Shown here: piece by piece, positions 22,986-33,730 of the stretch
Position numbering within the stretch: the first letter of the stretch is position 1
Layout of the letters: every line of letters begins with the position of its first letter
Assembly: GCA_034440635.1 (NCBI GenBank)
Contig: JAOTON010001676.1
Location: 124,001 to 188,000, forward strand
Reading direction: 5' to 3'
Origin: Lepas anatifera
Taxonomy: Eukaryota; Arthropoda; Thecostraca; Lepadidae
Length of the DNA stretch: 64,000 nucleotides
Position numbers and translations under genes: made by a program
The notes under the pieces: model-generated
Databases searched by the model: none
The model's input: only the letters and a program-made list of their open reading frames with translations
What the model was told of the DNA's origin: nothing

Positions 22986-24376
22986 TACGATTATTGGCGA
23001 CGATGAGGCATTATCTGGAAACGGATTACGTGCCTTTGCTCTTCCCGGGTGGTTGGAAAGGCGACAGAATGCTCTAACTGACCAAAAAGGCACTTAATTG
23101 TCAAACAATAATCTAAATCGCCAAATGCAGTCTAGTTCCATCTAGGCTCAATGGCTTGGAGCACTAAATTTCGAGCGGCACGGCCCAAATTGGGTACACC
23201 ACCTGGAAATCAAAAGGGCACCCCGGCAGTGATAGGGGCACGTGCCCCATGTGCCCCCCCCCGGCTGCACCCCCGGGACAGTAGATCAACTCCGGGAGGC
23301 ATAAATAAGCTCAGGGGTCCCGGATCAGCTCAAGGGGCACTGTAACAGCTAAAAGGACACCAGGCAAGCTCGGGGGCATCAAACTAACTCAGAGAGTATT
23401 ATATAGATTCAGAAGGCACATTTATTTTCTCAAGGGGGCACCAGATTGACTAGGAGGGCACCAGATCATCTCAGAGGGCACATGATCAGCTCCAGGGGGC
23501 ACCAGATGAGCTCTGCCCGTACGAATATTGGCGATGATGAGGCATTATCTGGAAACGGATTACATGCCTATACTCTTCCCGGGTGCTTGGAAAGGCGACA
23601 GAATGCCCTAGCTGACCAAAAAGGCACTTAATTGTCAAACAGTAGTTGAAATCGCTAAATACAGTCTATTTCCATCTAGGTTCAACGACGTAGAGCACTA
23701 AATTTTGAGCGGCACGGCCCAAAGGGGGTACATCACCTGGCAATCAAAAGGGCACCTGGCACCGATGGGGGCACGTGCTCCTGTGCCCCTGGCTGCGGCC
23801 CTGGACAATAGATAAACTACGGGAGGCCTTAAATAAGTTTAGGGGCCCGGATCAGCTCAAGGGGCACTAAAACAGCTAATAGGGCACCAGGCAAGCTCGG
23901 AGGCATCAGACTAACTCAAAGAGCATTATATAGGTTCAGAAGGCACAATTAGTTTCTCAGAGGGGCACCAGATTGACTACGAGGGCATCAGATTAGCTTA
24001 GAGGGCACATGATCAGCTCCGGGGGCCAAGACCAGAGCTCAGGGGGCACCCGATGAGCTCAAGGGGCACCAGATTAGCTCCGCCCGTACGATTATTGGCG
24101 ACGATGAGGCATTATTTGGAAACGGATTACGTGCCTATACTCTTCCCGGGTGCTTTAAAATGCGACAGAATGCCCTAACTGACCAAAAAGGCACTTAATT
24201 GTCAAACAAAAACTTAAATCGCCAAATGCAGTCTAGTTCCATCTAGGCTCAACGGCGTAGGGCACTAAATTTCGAGCGGCACGGCCCAAAGAGGGTACAC
24301 CACCTAGCAATCAAAAGGCACCCCGGCACCGATGGGGGGGCACGTGCCCCCTGTGCCCCCCCTGGCTGCGCCCCTG
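22742..24376. repeat. Right terminus of hAT-like element 1 in triplicate
   Basis: A block with TATTGGCGACGATGAGGCAT starts at 22992, 23526 and 24093 (spacings 534 and 567 bp). Each copy runs through GCACGTGCCCC to a terminus-like CTGGCTGC sequence near 23270, 23800 and 24376. Only the last is followed by the target duplication. The first two are therefore internal, degenerate copies of the right end. Confidence 0.85.
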
Positions 24377-25107
24377 CCCTCCTCAGAGTAGAGTATGTAA
24401 AATGTGGCACTAGCCCTCCTCAGAGTAGAGTATGTAAAATGTGCCACTAGCCCTCCTCAGAGTAGAGTATGTAAAATGTGGCACTAGCCCTCCTCAGAGT
24501 AGAGTATGTAAAATGTGGCACTAGCCCTCCTCAGAGTAGAGTGCTTGTAACATGTAGCACTAGACCCCTCAAAGAAGAGTGTATGTAAAATGTAATACTA
24601 GGCCTCCTCAGATTAGAGTGCATGTAAAATGTATCACTAGTCCTCCTCAGAGTAGATTATGTAAAATGTGGCACTAGCCCTCCTCAGAGTAGAGTATGTA
24701 AAATGTGGCACTAGCCCTCCTCAGAGTAGAGTGTGTGTAAAATGTGGCACTAGCCCTCCTCAGAGTGGAGTATGTAAAATGTGGCACTAGCCCTCCTCAG
24801 AGTAGAGTGTGTGTAAAAATGTAACACTAGACCTCCTCAGAGTAGAGTATGTAAAATGTAACACTAGCCCTCCTCAGAGTAGAGTATGTAAAATGTGGCA
24901 CTAGCCCTCTTCAGAGTAGAGTATGTAAAATGTAACACTAGCCCTCCTCAGAGTAGAGTATGTAAAATGTGGCACTAGCCTTCCTCAGAGTAGAGTATGT
25001 AAAATGTAATACTAGCCCTCCTCAGAGTAGAGTATGTAAAATGTAACACTAACCCTCCTCAGAGTAGAGTGTGTGTAAAATGTGTCACTAGCCCTCCTCA
25101 GAATGTA
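24377..25107. repeat. 37-bp satellite, right block
   Basis: About twenty further monomers continue the array after hAT-like element 1. The last complete core, CCCTCCTCAG, ends about 25101, immediately upstream of the exon at 25128. The edge is abrupt here, unlike the decayed left edge. Confidence 0.9.
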
Positions 25108-25127
25108 ACACGCGCCTTTCTCGGCAG

Positions 25128-25352
25128 CGGGCAGCGTTTTGCTTCACGCGTCAGTTTAACCCTGACCAGTCACAAGAGTACTTTGTGCTGACCCAGCTGC
25201 CTGGGGAGCCAGTACGGATCCAAGGGGTGGCCTTCGGTAGCCTCATCACCGACGGTAACGTTCCGCTCTTCCTCAAGCCGGGCGGCGACGAGAACTGCAG
25301 CATGACCACGCTGGCCACCCTCGTCGGCAGCGGGAACTTCATCTTCAGCCAG
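25128..25352 (+). CDS. Candidate host-gene internal exon (75 codons)
   Basis: An open stretch with strong G/C at third positions, unlike all surrounding DNA. A polypyrimidine acceptor (CGCCTTTCTCGGCAG) ends at 25127. The donor would be CAG/GCAAGC at 25353, a GC-type donor, since no good GT lies nearby. Both junctions are phase 0. The peptide includes DQSQEYFVLTQLPGEP, GVAFGSLITDGNVPLFL and DENCSMTTLATLVGSGNF. It looks like part of a beta-rich, perhaps extracellular domain, but I do not recognise the family. The 58586 exon has the same phase and codon bias and may be the next exon. No first exon or start codon is visible. Confidence 0.6.
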
Positions 25353-26290
25353 GCAAGCCATTCTAGGCCACTCACCCGCATTTCAGCAGACCTTCGGAGC
25401 TACGGCTGAGCTCGACTGCTGACACCATCAATGGCAGCACAACTTACAAAACGGCAATTGCCATTCGTAATTTGTAACTGTGAGGGACTGAAAATTATAA
25501 ACGGACATGCATACTGGTCATCCATGGATATATTAGTGTAGCCGGCTGACTACACCACAAAGCTGGTAAAATACGTTATGAGAGTATTACTTCTCTCGGC
25601 TTATGTTTTTTTAACGATGTAAACAGGAGCTGTGGCCGATGGCCTTAAATGTCAAATCCATGCACAGTGAAGGACAGAGGTTCCAGCCCTTCGCTAACGA
25701 ACTTATGCATAAAATAAGTGTTTGGCTCTGACTCATGACCAATGACCTTCAATTGTGACCTTGCGTTTAGTTCTTATTCACCTTTGCTATGACCTCAAAA
25801 CATGTTGTATGTCAGACTGGGTGACGTCATCTGACCTCAGGGATGGATCAAGGAATTCCTGAGGAGACTGGGGCTAAGGAGTTTCGAGGGCCTGCTCACA
25901 GACCGCAGGGACCTTCTCATTTAAATGTTTAAACTTCACTTTTGGACCTTAAGTGTTGGCAAGACTACATATGCACTGTAAAAAATTTGTGCACCGTTGG
26001 TGCAAGCACAGACGGCTATCAGGTGTCAAGAAATCATAGCACCACCATGCTGTCGGGATGTTCCGAGTCATATGGGATGCTTGGTGCCATCCCTGCGCTT
26101 TAAAAGGCACAGCTACGCCTCATATATCTATCGGGAGTAAGGCCGCACCCTTCACCCGACCAACATCAACGAAGATTGACCAGAGTACAGGTGAGATCGC
26201 TTAGAAGTGCAACCTAAAACGCTCGAGTTGTATTGTGAACTATTATAATCGATCGCCTAAAAGTGAGGCGTGTAACGTTGCACCTTTTAA
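25353..26290. other. Intron-like DNA, no gene
   Basis: AT-rich sequence with scattered TGACCT/TGACC motifs at 25730-25850 that may be a fragment of the TTAA family. At 25974 a CACTGTAAAAAATTTGTGCA stretch with CCGTTGGTGCAA matches, inverted, the sequence near 37793-37820, hinting at a shared transposon terminus. Confidence 0.5.
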
Positions 26291-26740
26291 AGGGAATGTG
26301 GCACCTTCACAAAGTGATTTTAACTGAGATAGCCAAGTTGTAAAGCAAGTCGGAAAATCCGGTACTCCATATTTCATTTGTCTTGGAACTTGATATTTCC
26401 GTAGAAAAAAGCTAAAACCTACCTGACACTAGCCCCCCATCAGCCCGTCGCCGGGCGGCCATTGTTGTGAGCTACTGGTGTGACGACATATGCTGACGTC
26501 ACGATGAACATCTGCCAATCGAATCCCTTGCAGCGTTTCAAGTATGGTAGTGGTTGCCAGATCGTGACATCATCCACAGGCTTACATTTCTTTCTTTTTC
26601 TAGAGGAGTATTTTTAAAAACAAAATATTGAGTTTATTGTACATTTTTTCAGAGAAATCATGAGTGGCTCCATTATTTTTGGCTATAAGTACGTGTAATT
26701 TCACTAAATTCCAGGATTCGACCAAGGTGCCACATTCCCT
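26291..26740. mobile_element. 450-bp MITE with TTAA target duplication
   Basis: Perfect inverted repeats AGGGAATGTGGCACCTT (from 26291) and their complement (ending 26740) are flanked by TTAA at 26287-26290 and 26741-26744. It encodes no protein. A half copy lies at 13733-13882. TTAA duplications are made by piggyBac and Kolobok transposases; the AGGG end rather than CCC favours Kolobok-like, which is inference. The flanks themselves (GTTGCACC and GGTGCAAC) form a further inverted repeat, so a larger host element may surround it. Confidence 0.85.
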
Positions 26741-26989
26741 TTAAGGGTGCAACGCGGAACGGTTAGGCTCACGCGCGCCATCGGTTTTACTGCACGTGCA
26801 TCACTTCCGCACGCGTCTCCCCAATTTGGTGCAGGACGCATAGGCGTAGGAACCGGGGGGCCAGGGGGGCCACTGGCCCCCCCCACTTTTCTGTGATGGG
26901 CCCCCGCCACGGAGATAAGAATATTAACAACTGTAATATCAAGCAAGAAACTCAAACTGGCCCGATAGCTTGCCCTGGAACCCCGTTAA

Positions 26990-28600
26990 ACTTTTCTGTG
27001 CCATTAAACTATGTTAAGGAGCTATGGGTCAATTTCAAGGTCCCCTGAGCTTCTCGGGGCCCCTGAACTGGCCTCTGATGCCATACGAGCTAATCTGGGC
27101 CCATTGAGCTGAACTGAGCGCCCCTGAGATGGTTCGGGCAGCATGAACTGTTCTAGGATGCCTAAACTGAGCTAGGAGCCGTGACCTTGAACAGGGCCCG
27201 TGAGTTGGCCAGACCCTATATCCACCGACCGGGGGGGGCTGAGCTGAGCTGGGACCGTAAAGTTAATATTGTCCCTTGAGCTAATCTGGATCCCCTGTGA
27301 TGCACAGAATACCCTAAACTTATCCGAGGCCCCTCCACAGAAATAGGGCCCCTGCCCTGAAATCGCGTTATAAGAACCCTTAACTGCTCTGAAACTCCAT
27401 ATATGCCGACAAGGGGCCCCTGGATGATTCAGGCCCTTAACCCGCGCCCCACCGGGGGTCCGGCGCCACCTTCGCCCCACGGGGGCCATCGATGGCCCCC
27501 TCTAACTCCGAAAATATGGGCGTTAGCGCAAATCTGCAAAGTGCAATAGAAAGCTCGCGTGAATTCAGTAAGAAATTACTTCACATGTTTTAAAGCTCAG
27601 GTCAATGGTTTGACCTCCAAAGGTCAAATTAGGTCAAGATCGGCTATTTTCACTCAAATATGCAATGATTAAGCAAACTGGGCATAACTCTTATGTCATT
27701 AGAGCTATTGAGGCCTGGTAAAGTACATTTGATAGCAAATTGCCAGTACTTTTTCCGCTATGTGGAACGTAAAGACCTCCCGCTAGTGGTTTGACCTCCA
27801 GAGGTCACCTCGTGACCTAATATGACCTGAGGTCACGAAAGGTCAAAAAGTGACCTTGCCGTATATCAAATGAGAGCCAGTTACAAGACAAACACGATGG
27901 TGTTTGTTTCACCGCTCTAGCTTAATTAGGTCAAAAGTTATTGTCAAAATACTGTTTTTGACCCCTGGTGACTTGGATGACCTTGGAAAAGTCAAAGGGA
28001 AAATATGACCCCTGGGATCCGTGAAAGGGTGTCCAAAAACGTTGTTCTGAGCAGTCTGAGTATTTGCAATCATTTTTGTGGCTTTTATATCATGAAACAA
28101 CTTTTCCCCATGCTTTTCCAATGGGAGAGGTCGCCTCGTGACCTGACCTCAGGGCACGAAATCGAAAAATCCCGGATATACACCTTATAGACCCTGGAGG
28201 GGTTATGAAGTGTAGGAAGTTTCAAATTGATCGACTTTGAAATGTAGCTCTTACAGAGCTCTAAAGGTGAAGTGAGGTGACCTTGGTTGACCTCGTCTGG
28301 TGACCTGACCTTGGGTGACCCGGGGTAAAAAATTTCAGGGATGATGGGAAAATGATGCAGTGAGAGGTAGAGCCCTCAACCGCGGTGCTGCGCCCCGTCG
28401 TTTTCCTGCTATCCCGGAAAAACCTTAGGGGGCCATCGATGGCCCCGGTGGGGCGAGGGTTAAGCTTATCTGGTCATCAGAGCTAATATGGACCTCTGTG
28501 TTGAACTGAAGGCCCCTGAGATGGTCTGGGACCCCTATAAGGCTTTACAGCCACTGACCTGGCGGCCGTGAGCTTGAATGGGCCCCTTGAGATGTTCTGA
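26990..28600. repeat. GGGCCCCTGAGCT minisatellite, left part (interrupted by copy B)
   Basis: Degenerate units such as GGGCCCCTGAGCTGGTCTGG occupy 26990-27436 and 28464-28600. The gap is TTAA element B. The same array resumes at 32433, so it was continuous before element 3 inserted: the two sides join at TGTTCTGA. Confidence 0.8.
27437..28463 (+). mobile_element. TTAA element copy B (ATCGAT subfamily, reference copy)
   Basis: TTAA at 27437-27440 and 28460-28463. Left end: CCCGCGCCCCACCGGGGG, then GCGCCACCTT, then CGCCCCACGGGGGCC. Right end reversed: CCCTCGCCCCACCGGGGCC. Both ends carry GGGGGCCATCGATGGCCCCC or a near form. I count about twenty AGGTCA or TGACCT sites in 1,027 bp; chance predicts well under one. 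A GAGGTC(A/G)CCTCGTGACCT block occurs twice (about 27803 and 28126) in direct orientation. No protein is encoded. Confidence 0.9.
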
Positions 28601-28659
28601 CAGTGGCGTAACCAAGGGAGGGGGTCCCTGGGGTCCGCGGACCCATTGGGCTGACCTTA

Positions 28660-31440
28660 AGCACTAAAAACACGAAAATTGATTTCGGGGGCCCCTGAGC
28701 TTGGTCTCGGGGGGGCATTGCGAGCTTGGTCTCAGGAGGTCCCCGATAATCGGTATCGAGGGCTCCAGAGTACCGAATACATTCATGTATTGATGTATTG
28801 ATCTTGGGGGACCCCTGTGCTCAGTCTCAGGGGGTCCCGAACTTGGCCTCAGGGCCCTGAGGTTGGTCGCAGGGCCCCTCACCCCGAGCTCGGTCTCACG
28901 GGCCTTTCGATCTTGGTCTCACGGGCCTTTCGATTTTAGTCTCAGGGGCCCCCGAGCTTGGTCTCAGGGCCCCCGAGCTTGGTCACAGGGCCCCGAGCTT
29001 TGTGTCTGGGGGCTCTCTGAGCTTGGTCTCAGGGAGTTCCCGAGCCTGGTCTCAGGGGTCCCTTCGAGTTTGGTCTCAGGGCCCCCGAGCTTGGTCTCAG
29101 CCCCCCTCCCGAGTTTGGTGTCAGGGAGCCCTCCGAGCTAGGTCTCAGATAACCCCGAGCTTGGTCTCAGGGCCCCTGAGCTTGGTCTCAGGGGTGCCCC
29201 CAAGCCTGGTCTCAGGCCTCCTCTCCCCGAGCTTAGCGTCAGGGGCCCTGAGCTTGGTCTCAGGGGGCCCTTCGAGTTTGGTCTCAGGGCCCCGAGCTTG
29301 GTGTCAGGGAGCCCTCTGAGCTTGGTCTCAGATAACCCCCTGAGCTTGGCCTCAGGGGTAACCCCCAAGCTTGGTCTCAGGCCCCCCTCTCCCCGAGCTT
29401 AATGTCAGGGGCCCTCCGAGCTTGGTCTCAGGGAACGCCCGAGCTTGGTCTCAGGGTACCCCCGAGCTTGGTCTCAGGGGCCCCTGACCATCGGTATCGA
29501 GAGCTCCAGAGTACCGAACATTGATCTCGGGGCCCCCTGAGCTCGGACTCACGGACCTTTCGATTTTGGTCTCAGGGCGCCCCAGAGCTTGGTTTCAGGG
29601 CCCCCCGAGCGTGGTCTCAGGGGAACCCTGAACTTGGACCCAGGGGCCCCGAGCTTCGTCTCATGGACCTTCCGAGCTTGGTCTCAGGGGTCCCTGATCC
29701 TGGTCTCAGGGGTTCAGGGCCCCCTCGAGGTGCCCCGACTATTGATATCGAGGGAATCATGAGTGAGGCATGAACATTGGCCTCATAAGACCCAGAGTTT
29801 GGTCTCAGGGGCCCCCAGGCCTGGGTTCAGGACCCCCGAGCATCGGCATCGAGGGGCTCCAGAGTACCGAGCATTAGTCTCGGGGGGAGGGGGGCTCGAA
29901 ATATTGATCTTGAGGGCCCAGAACATCGGTGTCGATTTACTCCTGAGCAAAGCGCAAACATGGGTCTAAGGGTGCCCCTGAGCCTGATCTAAGTGGGACC
30001 CCGAGATTGGTCTTATGAGCCCCCGGGCATCAGTATCAAGGGGCTCCGGAGTATTGGTCTGGGGGAGCAATTATTTTAGGGGCCTCCAAATGGTGATTTC
30101 TGAGGGCCCCCGAAAGTGTGGATGCAGTGGTGTAGCCAAGGGGGCCTAGGCGTCCGCAGACCCCCCCTTGGGCCAATCTGAACCACTGCAAAGGATTTTC
30201 TGATCACGGTGCCCCCAGAGTCAGTCTCAGGGGCCCCTGAAGATTCGTTCTTAGGGCGTCCCGAGTCGGCCTCAAGGCCCCCGCTCTGAGAGTCTGTCTC
30301 AAGGCCCCCTGAAAGCAGATTTCGGGGGCCCCATAGGGTTGGTCTCAGGGGCCCCAAAAGTCGGGATCAGGGGCCCCGGGAGTCTGTCTCAGGGAAGGAG
30401 GGCCGAGCTAGTCTCATGGGCCCCCCAGAGAGTGGTTCTCAGGGCCCCGCAAAAGTCTATTTCAGGGGGGGCTGAGGGTCAGTCTCAGAGAACCCCAAGA
30501 GTTGGTCAAGGGGACCCCAAGAGTCTGTCTTAGGGGACCACGAGATTCAGTTTCGGGGGTCCCCCTGAGAGTCTGTCTCAGAGAACCCCAAGAGTCAGTC
30601 TCAGAGCACCCCAAGAGTCGGTCTCAGAGGGCCCTCATTGTCTCACAGGCTTCTCTCTCAGGAGTCAATATTTACTTTCCGGTGGCCCCAAGAGTTAATC
30701 CGGGGGTCTAAGAGTTAGTCTAAGTTGATTCGCAGAGTGCTGGTTTTAGGGGAGCCCAGAGGGGTAATTTTTGGAGCCCTCGAGATTCAGCCTCAGGCTG
30801 TGCCCAGCCCCCCCCGAGGTTTGGTATAAGCGGCCCCGAGAGTCAATCTCAGGGAACACCCAAAAGTTAGCCTCAGAGGGCTCTCGGTTGTCAGTCTCAG
30901 GGACATCCGATAGTTAATCTCGGGGTTCTGAGAGTAATTCCCAGAGGTGCTCCCCGACTTTTGGTCTCACGGGCCCTGAGTGCTAGTCTGGAGGCCCGTG
31001 AGAGCTAGTCTGGAGCCTCCGAGAATCAGTCTCAGGAACGCCAAAGCTCCGTCTCCGAGGTAATTTCACACCCCCCCGGTGTTTATCTTAGGGGCACCCT
31101 AGAGCAAGTCTCAGAGGGCTGTCGAAAGTCATTCCCAGCCCCCCTCCCCCACCCCAAAGACAGCCTCAGGGGACCCCAAGAGCTAATATGGATGGCCAAG
31201 ATAGTCAGTCTAAGCCCCTCCCACTCCAGAGTAAATCTGGGGGGGCCCAATAATTAGTCTCAGAGGTGCTGCCGGTAACTAATCTCAGGAGCCCCGAGAG
31301 ATTCTCAGGGGCCCGCAGTTTTGATCAAGAGGCACCGTGAATCGGTCTCAGGGAGCCCCTGAGATCTAATCGGGAGCTCGGCTGAAAATTAGCTTTGTGA
31401 GTGCCGCCAAGTGTTGGTCTTAGGTGGCCCCAGAGCTCAA
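28660..31440. repeat. GAGCTTGGTCTCAGGGGCCC minisatellite, two subfamilies
   Basis: Units of about 20-23 bp. From 28660 to about 30100 the spacer is GAGCTTGGTCTCAG. From about 30200 to 31440 it is GAGAGTC(A/T)GTCTCAG. The switch coincides with the internal left-terminus copy at 30125. Open frames here (for example 105 codons at 29002) are repeat artefacts. Confidence 0.9.
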
Positions 31441-32340
31441 ATAAAAATTTTTCAAAATCATATGCCTCAGAAAAAACGTATCTACCGCTATTGCGTACTA
31501 AAAAAGACAAATTGAAACATGTCGATCAGGCACCATTATCGAAGGAAAGGCAAAAATTAATCTAATTTTACCATAAGAGCAAATCGAACAGGGAATTTGG
31601 CACTTCAGTCAATTTTTAATCTATTAGCTTAACACCAATAACTACATTCCTAAATATTCTTAAATAAACAACTTTCAAATATTTTCGTAGGAAACCAGAC
31701 AAACAAGGGTAATGACAGAAATTGATGAGCATAATCCCAAAAAGAAAACTAGGTATGCAAGGTTGAAAATAACAATAACAGAGTGAGCCAAGGCGATAGA
31801 TATCTTGGGTGCCTTTTGTCTTGGTAATTTGTTTGTTTGCTAGATAGCAAGGGCAAGAAAGTAACTGGATCTCAACAGGATCTGTCGACGGAATAGAAGC
31901 TATGTAACGTTCGGGACACACTACCATATCTCTTGCATTTTTATTCGTTTTGTTCCGTTTCTTTGGAAATTTCCTGATTAAAGAGTTCATGGATTCGACG
32001 CCGGGAAATAATTTCTAATCATTTCCAGTAGAATATCATTTCTTCGTACTCAAAACGACTGACCTCCACTTGCATGTCTGATTATCCGAGTGAATTGAGG
32101 TAGACTCAGGTCATGCGCGCATCAACATTGAACTTCCCGAAATATGGCACAAAGTTGTTATTATAGCCACGCTACCATATGAGGTATGGGCCATCTTTAA
32201 TATTTGGTGACCTTAGTTTACCAGCACTTGGTCGGATCAAAAAATCAAGCTATAAACAAAATAAGAATAAATGCTTAAAGAGGCACAACAAAATTTCCTT
32301 CGTGCGAATGTTGTAATGTTAAAATACTATAAAAAGATAT
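31441..32340. other. AT-rich interior of hAT-like element 3
   Basis: No tandem repeats here. A 124-codon minus frame at 31616-31990 shows no recognised motif and is Cys/Ile/Phe-rich; I do not call it. Confidence 0.5.
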
Positions 32341-32432
32341 AGGAGATGGGCCCCGGTTACTAAGGGGACCCCCGGCCTGGGCCCCCGACGGTAGTCGGAC
32401 CCCTCCTTGGCCGAATCCTGGCTACGCCACTG

Positions 32433-32726
32433 TGTTCTGAGACTCTATATCAGCCACCCTGGGACCCCTAAGCCTAGCTGGGGCCCTGAGCTAATCTGGG
32501 CACCGCTGTGCTTAACTGGGGCCTCTGATCTGGCATGGGGGCCCTGAACTCTTCTGGGGCTCCCCTGTGGTGAGCTTCTAGGGGTCCTGTGCTTATGTAG
32601 GGTTCCTTGATAAGCTGGTCCCGAGGCTAATGCACTGGTCTGGGCCCTTAAGCTGACTGATCTGGGTTCCTGGGCCATGGTCTGGACCTTGGTGCCCTCC
32701 GAGATAATTTGGCGTCCCCTGGGCGG
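32433..32726. repeat. GGGCCCC minisatellite, right part
   Basis: This continues the array of 26990-28600 after the insertion of hAT-like element 3, with the same degenerate GGGCCCCTGAGCT units. Confidence 0.8.
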
Positions 32727-32870
32727 CATAGGCAAAGGAACCGGGGGTCAGGGGATACTGCCCCCTTTTTGAGGTGGGCCCCGCAGCGAATATACAAATA
32801 TCAGCAACTGTAATATATAACAAGCAACCACAAACGGGCCCGATAGCTTGTCTGGGAACGTTCAAGTTCG
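32727..32870. repeat. Second copy of the left terminus of hAT-like element 2
   Basis: CATAGGCAAAGGAACCGGGGG and the following 120 bp repeat 26839-26985, including CAACTGTAATAT and GGGCCCGATAGCTTG. Its left flank does not match the GCAGGACG duplication, so it is an internal copy of the terminus in the same orientation. Confidence 0.8.
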
Positions 32871-33087
32871 GTAGTACGCTGCCTGCAAGCCCCTGGAGGA
32901 GGAGCGCTTCGTAAAAAAAGCCAAGGCACCTACTACCCGAGTGTGTCTAAATGAGTCCCGAGAACTGGGCCCAATCAAACTCCATCCCATATCAATCCCA
33001 ACACAAAACATGAATCGGACACGGACCCCGCACCAAATGCCGAGCAACAGTCGTCCCTGAGTCATCGAAAGGCGCGACGTCTTTCGA

Positions 33088-33240
33088 TGCCAGGGTTATA
33101 TGGCGTCGCCAACTCTTTCCCTGTTGGAGGGGTTTCTTGGGAGTCAAATTGCTCCTTGTACAAGGAATCTGCCGTGCCTTAAACCCGGGTTAGTCGCGTG
33201 GAAGGAAAGGTTGCTAATCACTATAACACCACGCCCACAC
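33088..33240 (-). mobile_element. tRNA-derived SINE, diverged copy
   Basis: On the minus strand it has an A-box-like TATAGTGATTAGCA, a B-box-like CGGGTTTAAGGC, then the family body CCCCTCCAACAGGG, GGCGACGCCATATAACCC and GGCA. The last part of the tail is replaced. It lies in the right arm of hAT-like element 2. RNA polymerase III boxes look degenerate. Confidence 0.75.
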
Positions 33241-33730
33241 CTCCCCGGCGTCGCAAAGCTGGCCATCAAGTAGGTACCTACATTGCACTTGCAGTCATGC
33301 TGGAACTCTGCATTTTAGGCATCGAAATATAGCTAGGCGTATTTATTGATGATGGAAAGAAGGGATCCGTAATAACCTGAATAAATTTTCTCATTTTGTC
33401 ATTAAATAAGCAAATACGAGTTGATTAGGCATAACGAAGTGAGGTTATTTGGTATCAAAGCATTGTCTGTAGTTTTCTTAAAATTTTTAATTTTGTAAAT
33501 GTGATGAAAAGGGCCTATACATCTGTAAATATAAAAAAACGCGCTCGTGGTAAAACATGATTGAAATCCTCCAAAAGAGCTTAAAAATGTATTTCGTATT
33601 TGGAAAGGGTCTAGTTGAAAAACCAAAACATGCTCTTTTGGCGTTTGACTATGATTTATTATATCGTAATAGGTACAACACGAAATCATAGGGCAAAATT
33701 TTATTTCTCAATTTTCCACATATTGACATC
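33241..33730. other. No feature recognised
   Basis: AT-rich interior of hAT-like element 2 between the SINE and the G/C-rich right end. Confidence 0.5.

Larger units (their letters stand above)
19405..24376. mobile_element. Array-bearing hAT-like element 1 (4,972 bp)
   Basis: It is bounded by perfect 15-bp inverted repeats, CAGGGGCGCAGCCAG at 19405 and its complement ending at 24376. An 8-bp target duplication CCCTCCTC lies at 19397-19404 and 24377-24384. An 8-bp duplication with CAGGG ends fits the hAT superfamily. It sits inside the 37-bp satellite. No transposase is present; it holds a TTAA element (19737-20585), a long minisatellite, and three tandem copies of its own right end. Because the target is repetitive, the satellite alone could mimic the duplication, but the matching inverted repeats support the call. 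Confidence 0.85.
28601..32432. mobile_element. Array-bearing hAT-like element 3 (3,832 bp), nested in element 2
   Basis: Ends are CAGTGGCGTAACCAAGG (28601) and, reversed, CAGTGGCGTAGCCAGG (32432). A perfect 8-bp duplication TGTTCTGA lies at 28593-28600 and 32433-32440. It carries its own minisatellite (28660-31440) and then about 900 bp of AT-rich DNA with no gene. A second left-end-like sequence, CAGTGGTGTAGCCAAGG, sits at 30125 within the array. Confidence 0.9.

Noticed and set aside
16186..25107. CRISPR array
   Set aside because: Regular 37-bp monomers have no unique spacers, the genome is eukaryotic, and the units form higher-order satellite repeats.
31616..31990. 124-codon minus frame in hAT-like element 3
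   Set aside because: No transposase catalytic residues, BED finger or dimerisation motif; AT-rich and Cys-poor in pattern. Not evidence of a transposase.
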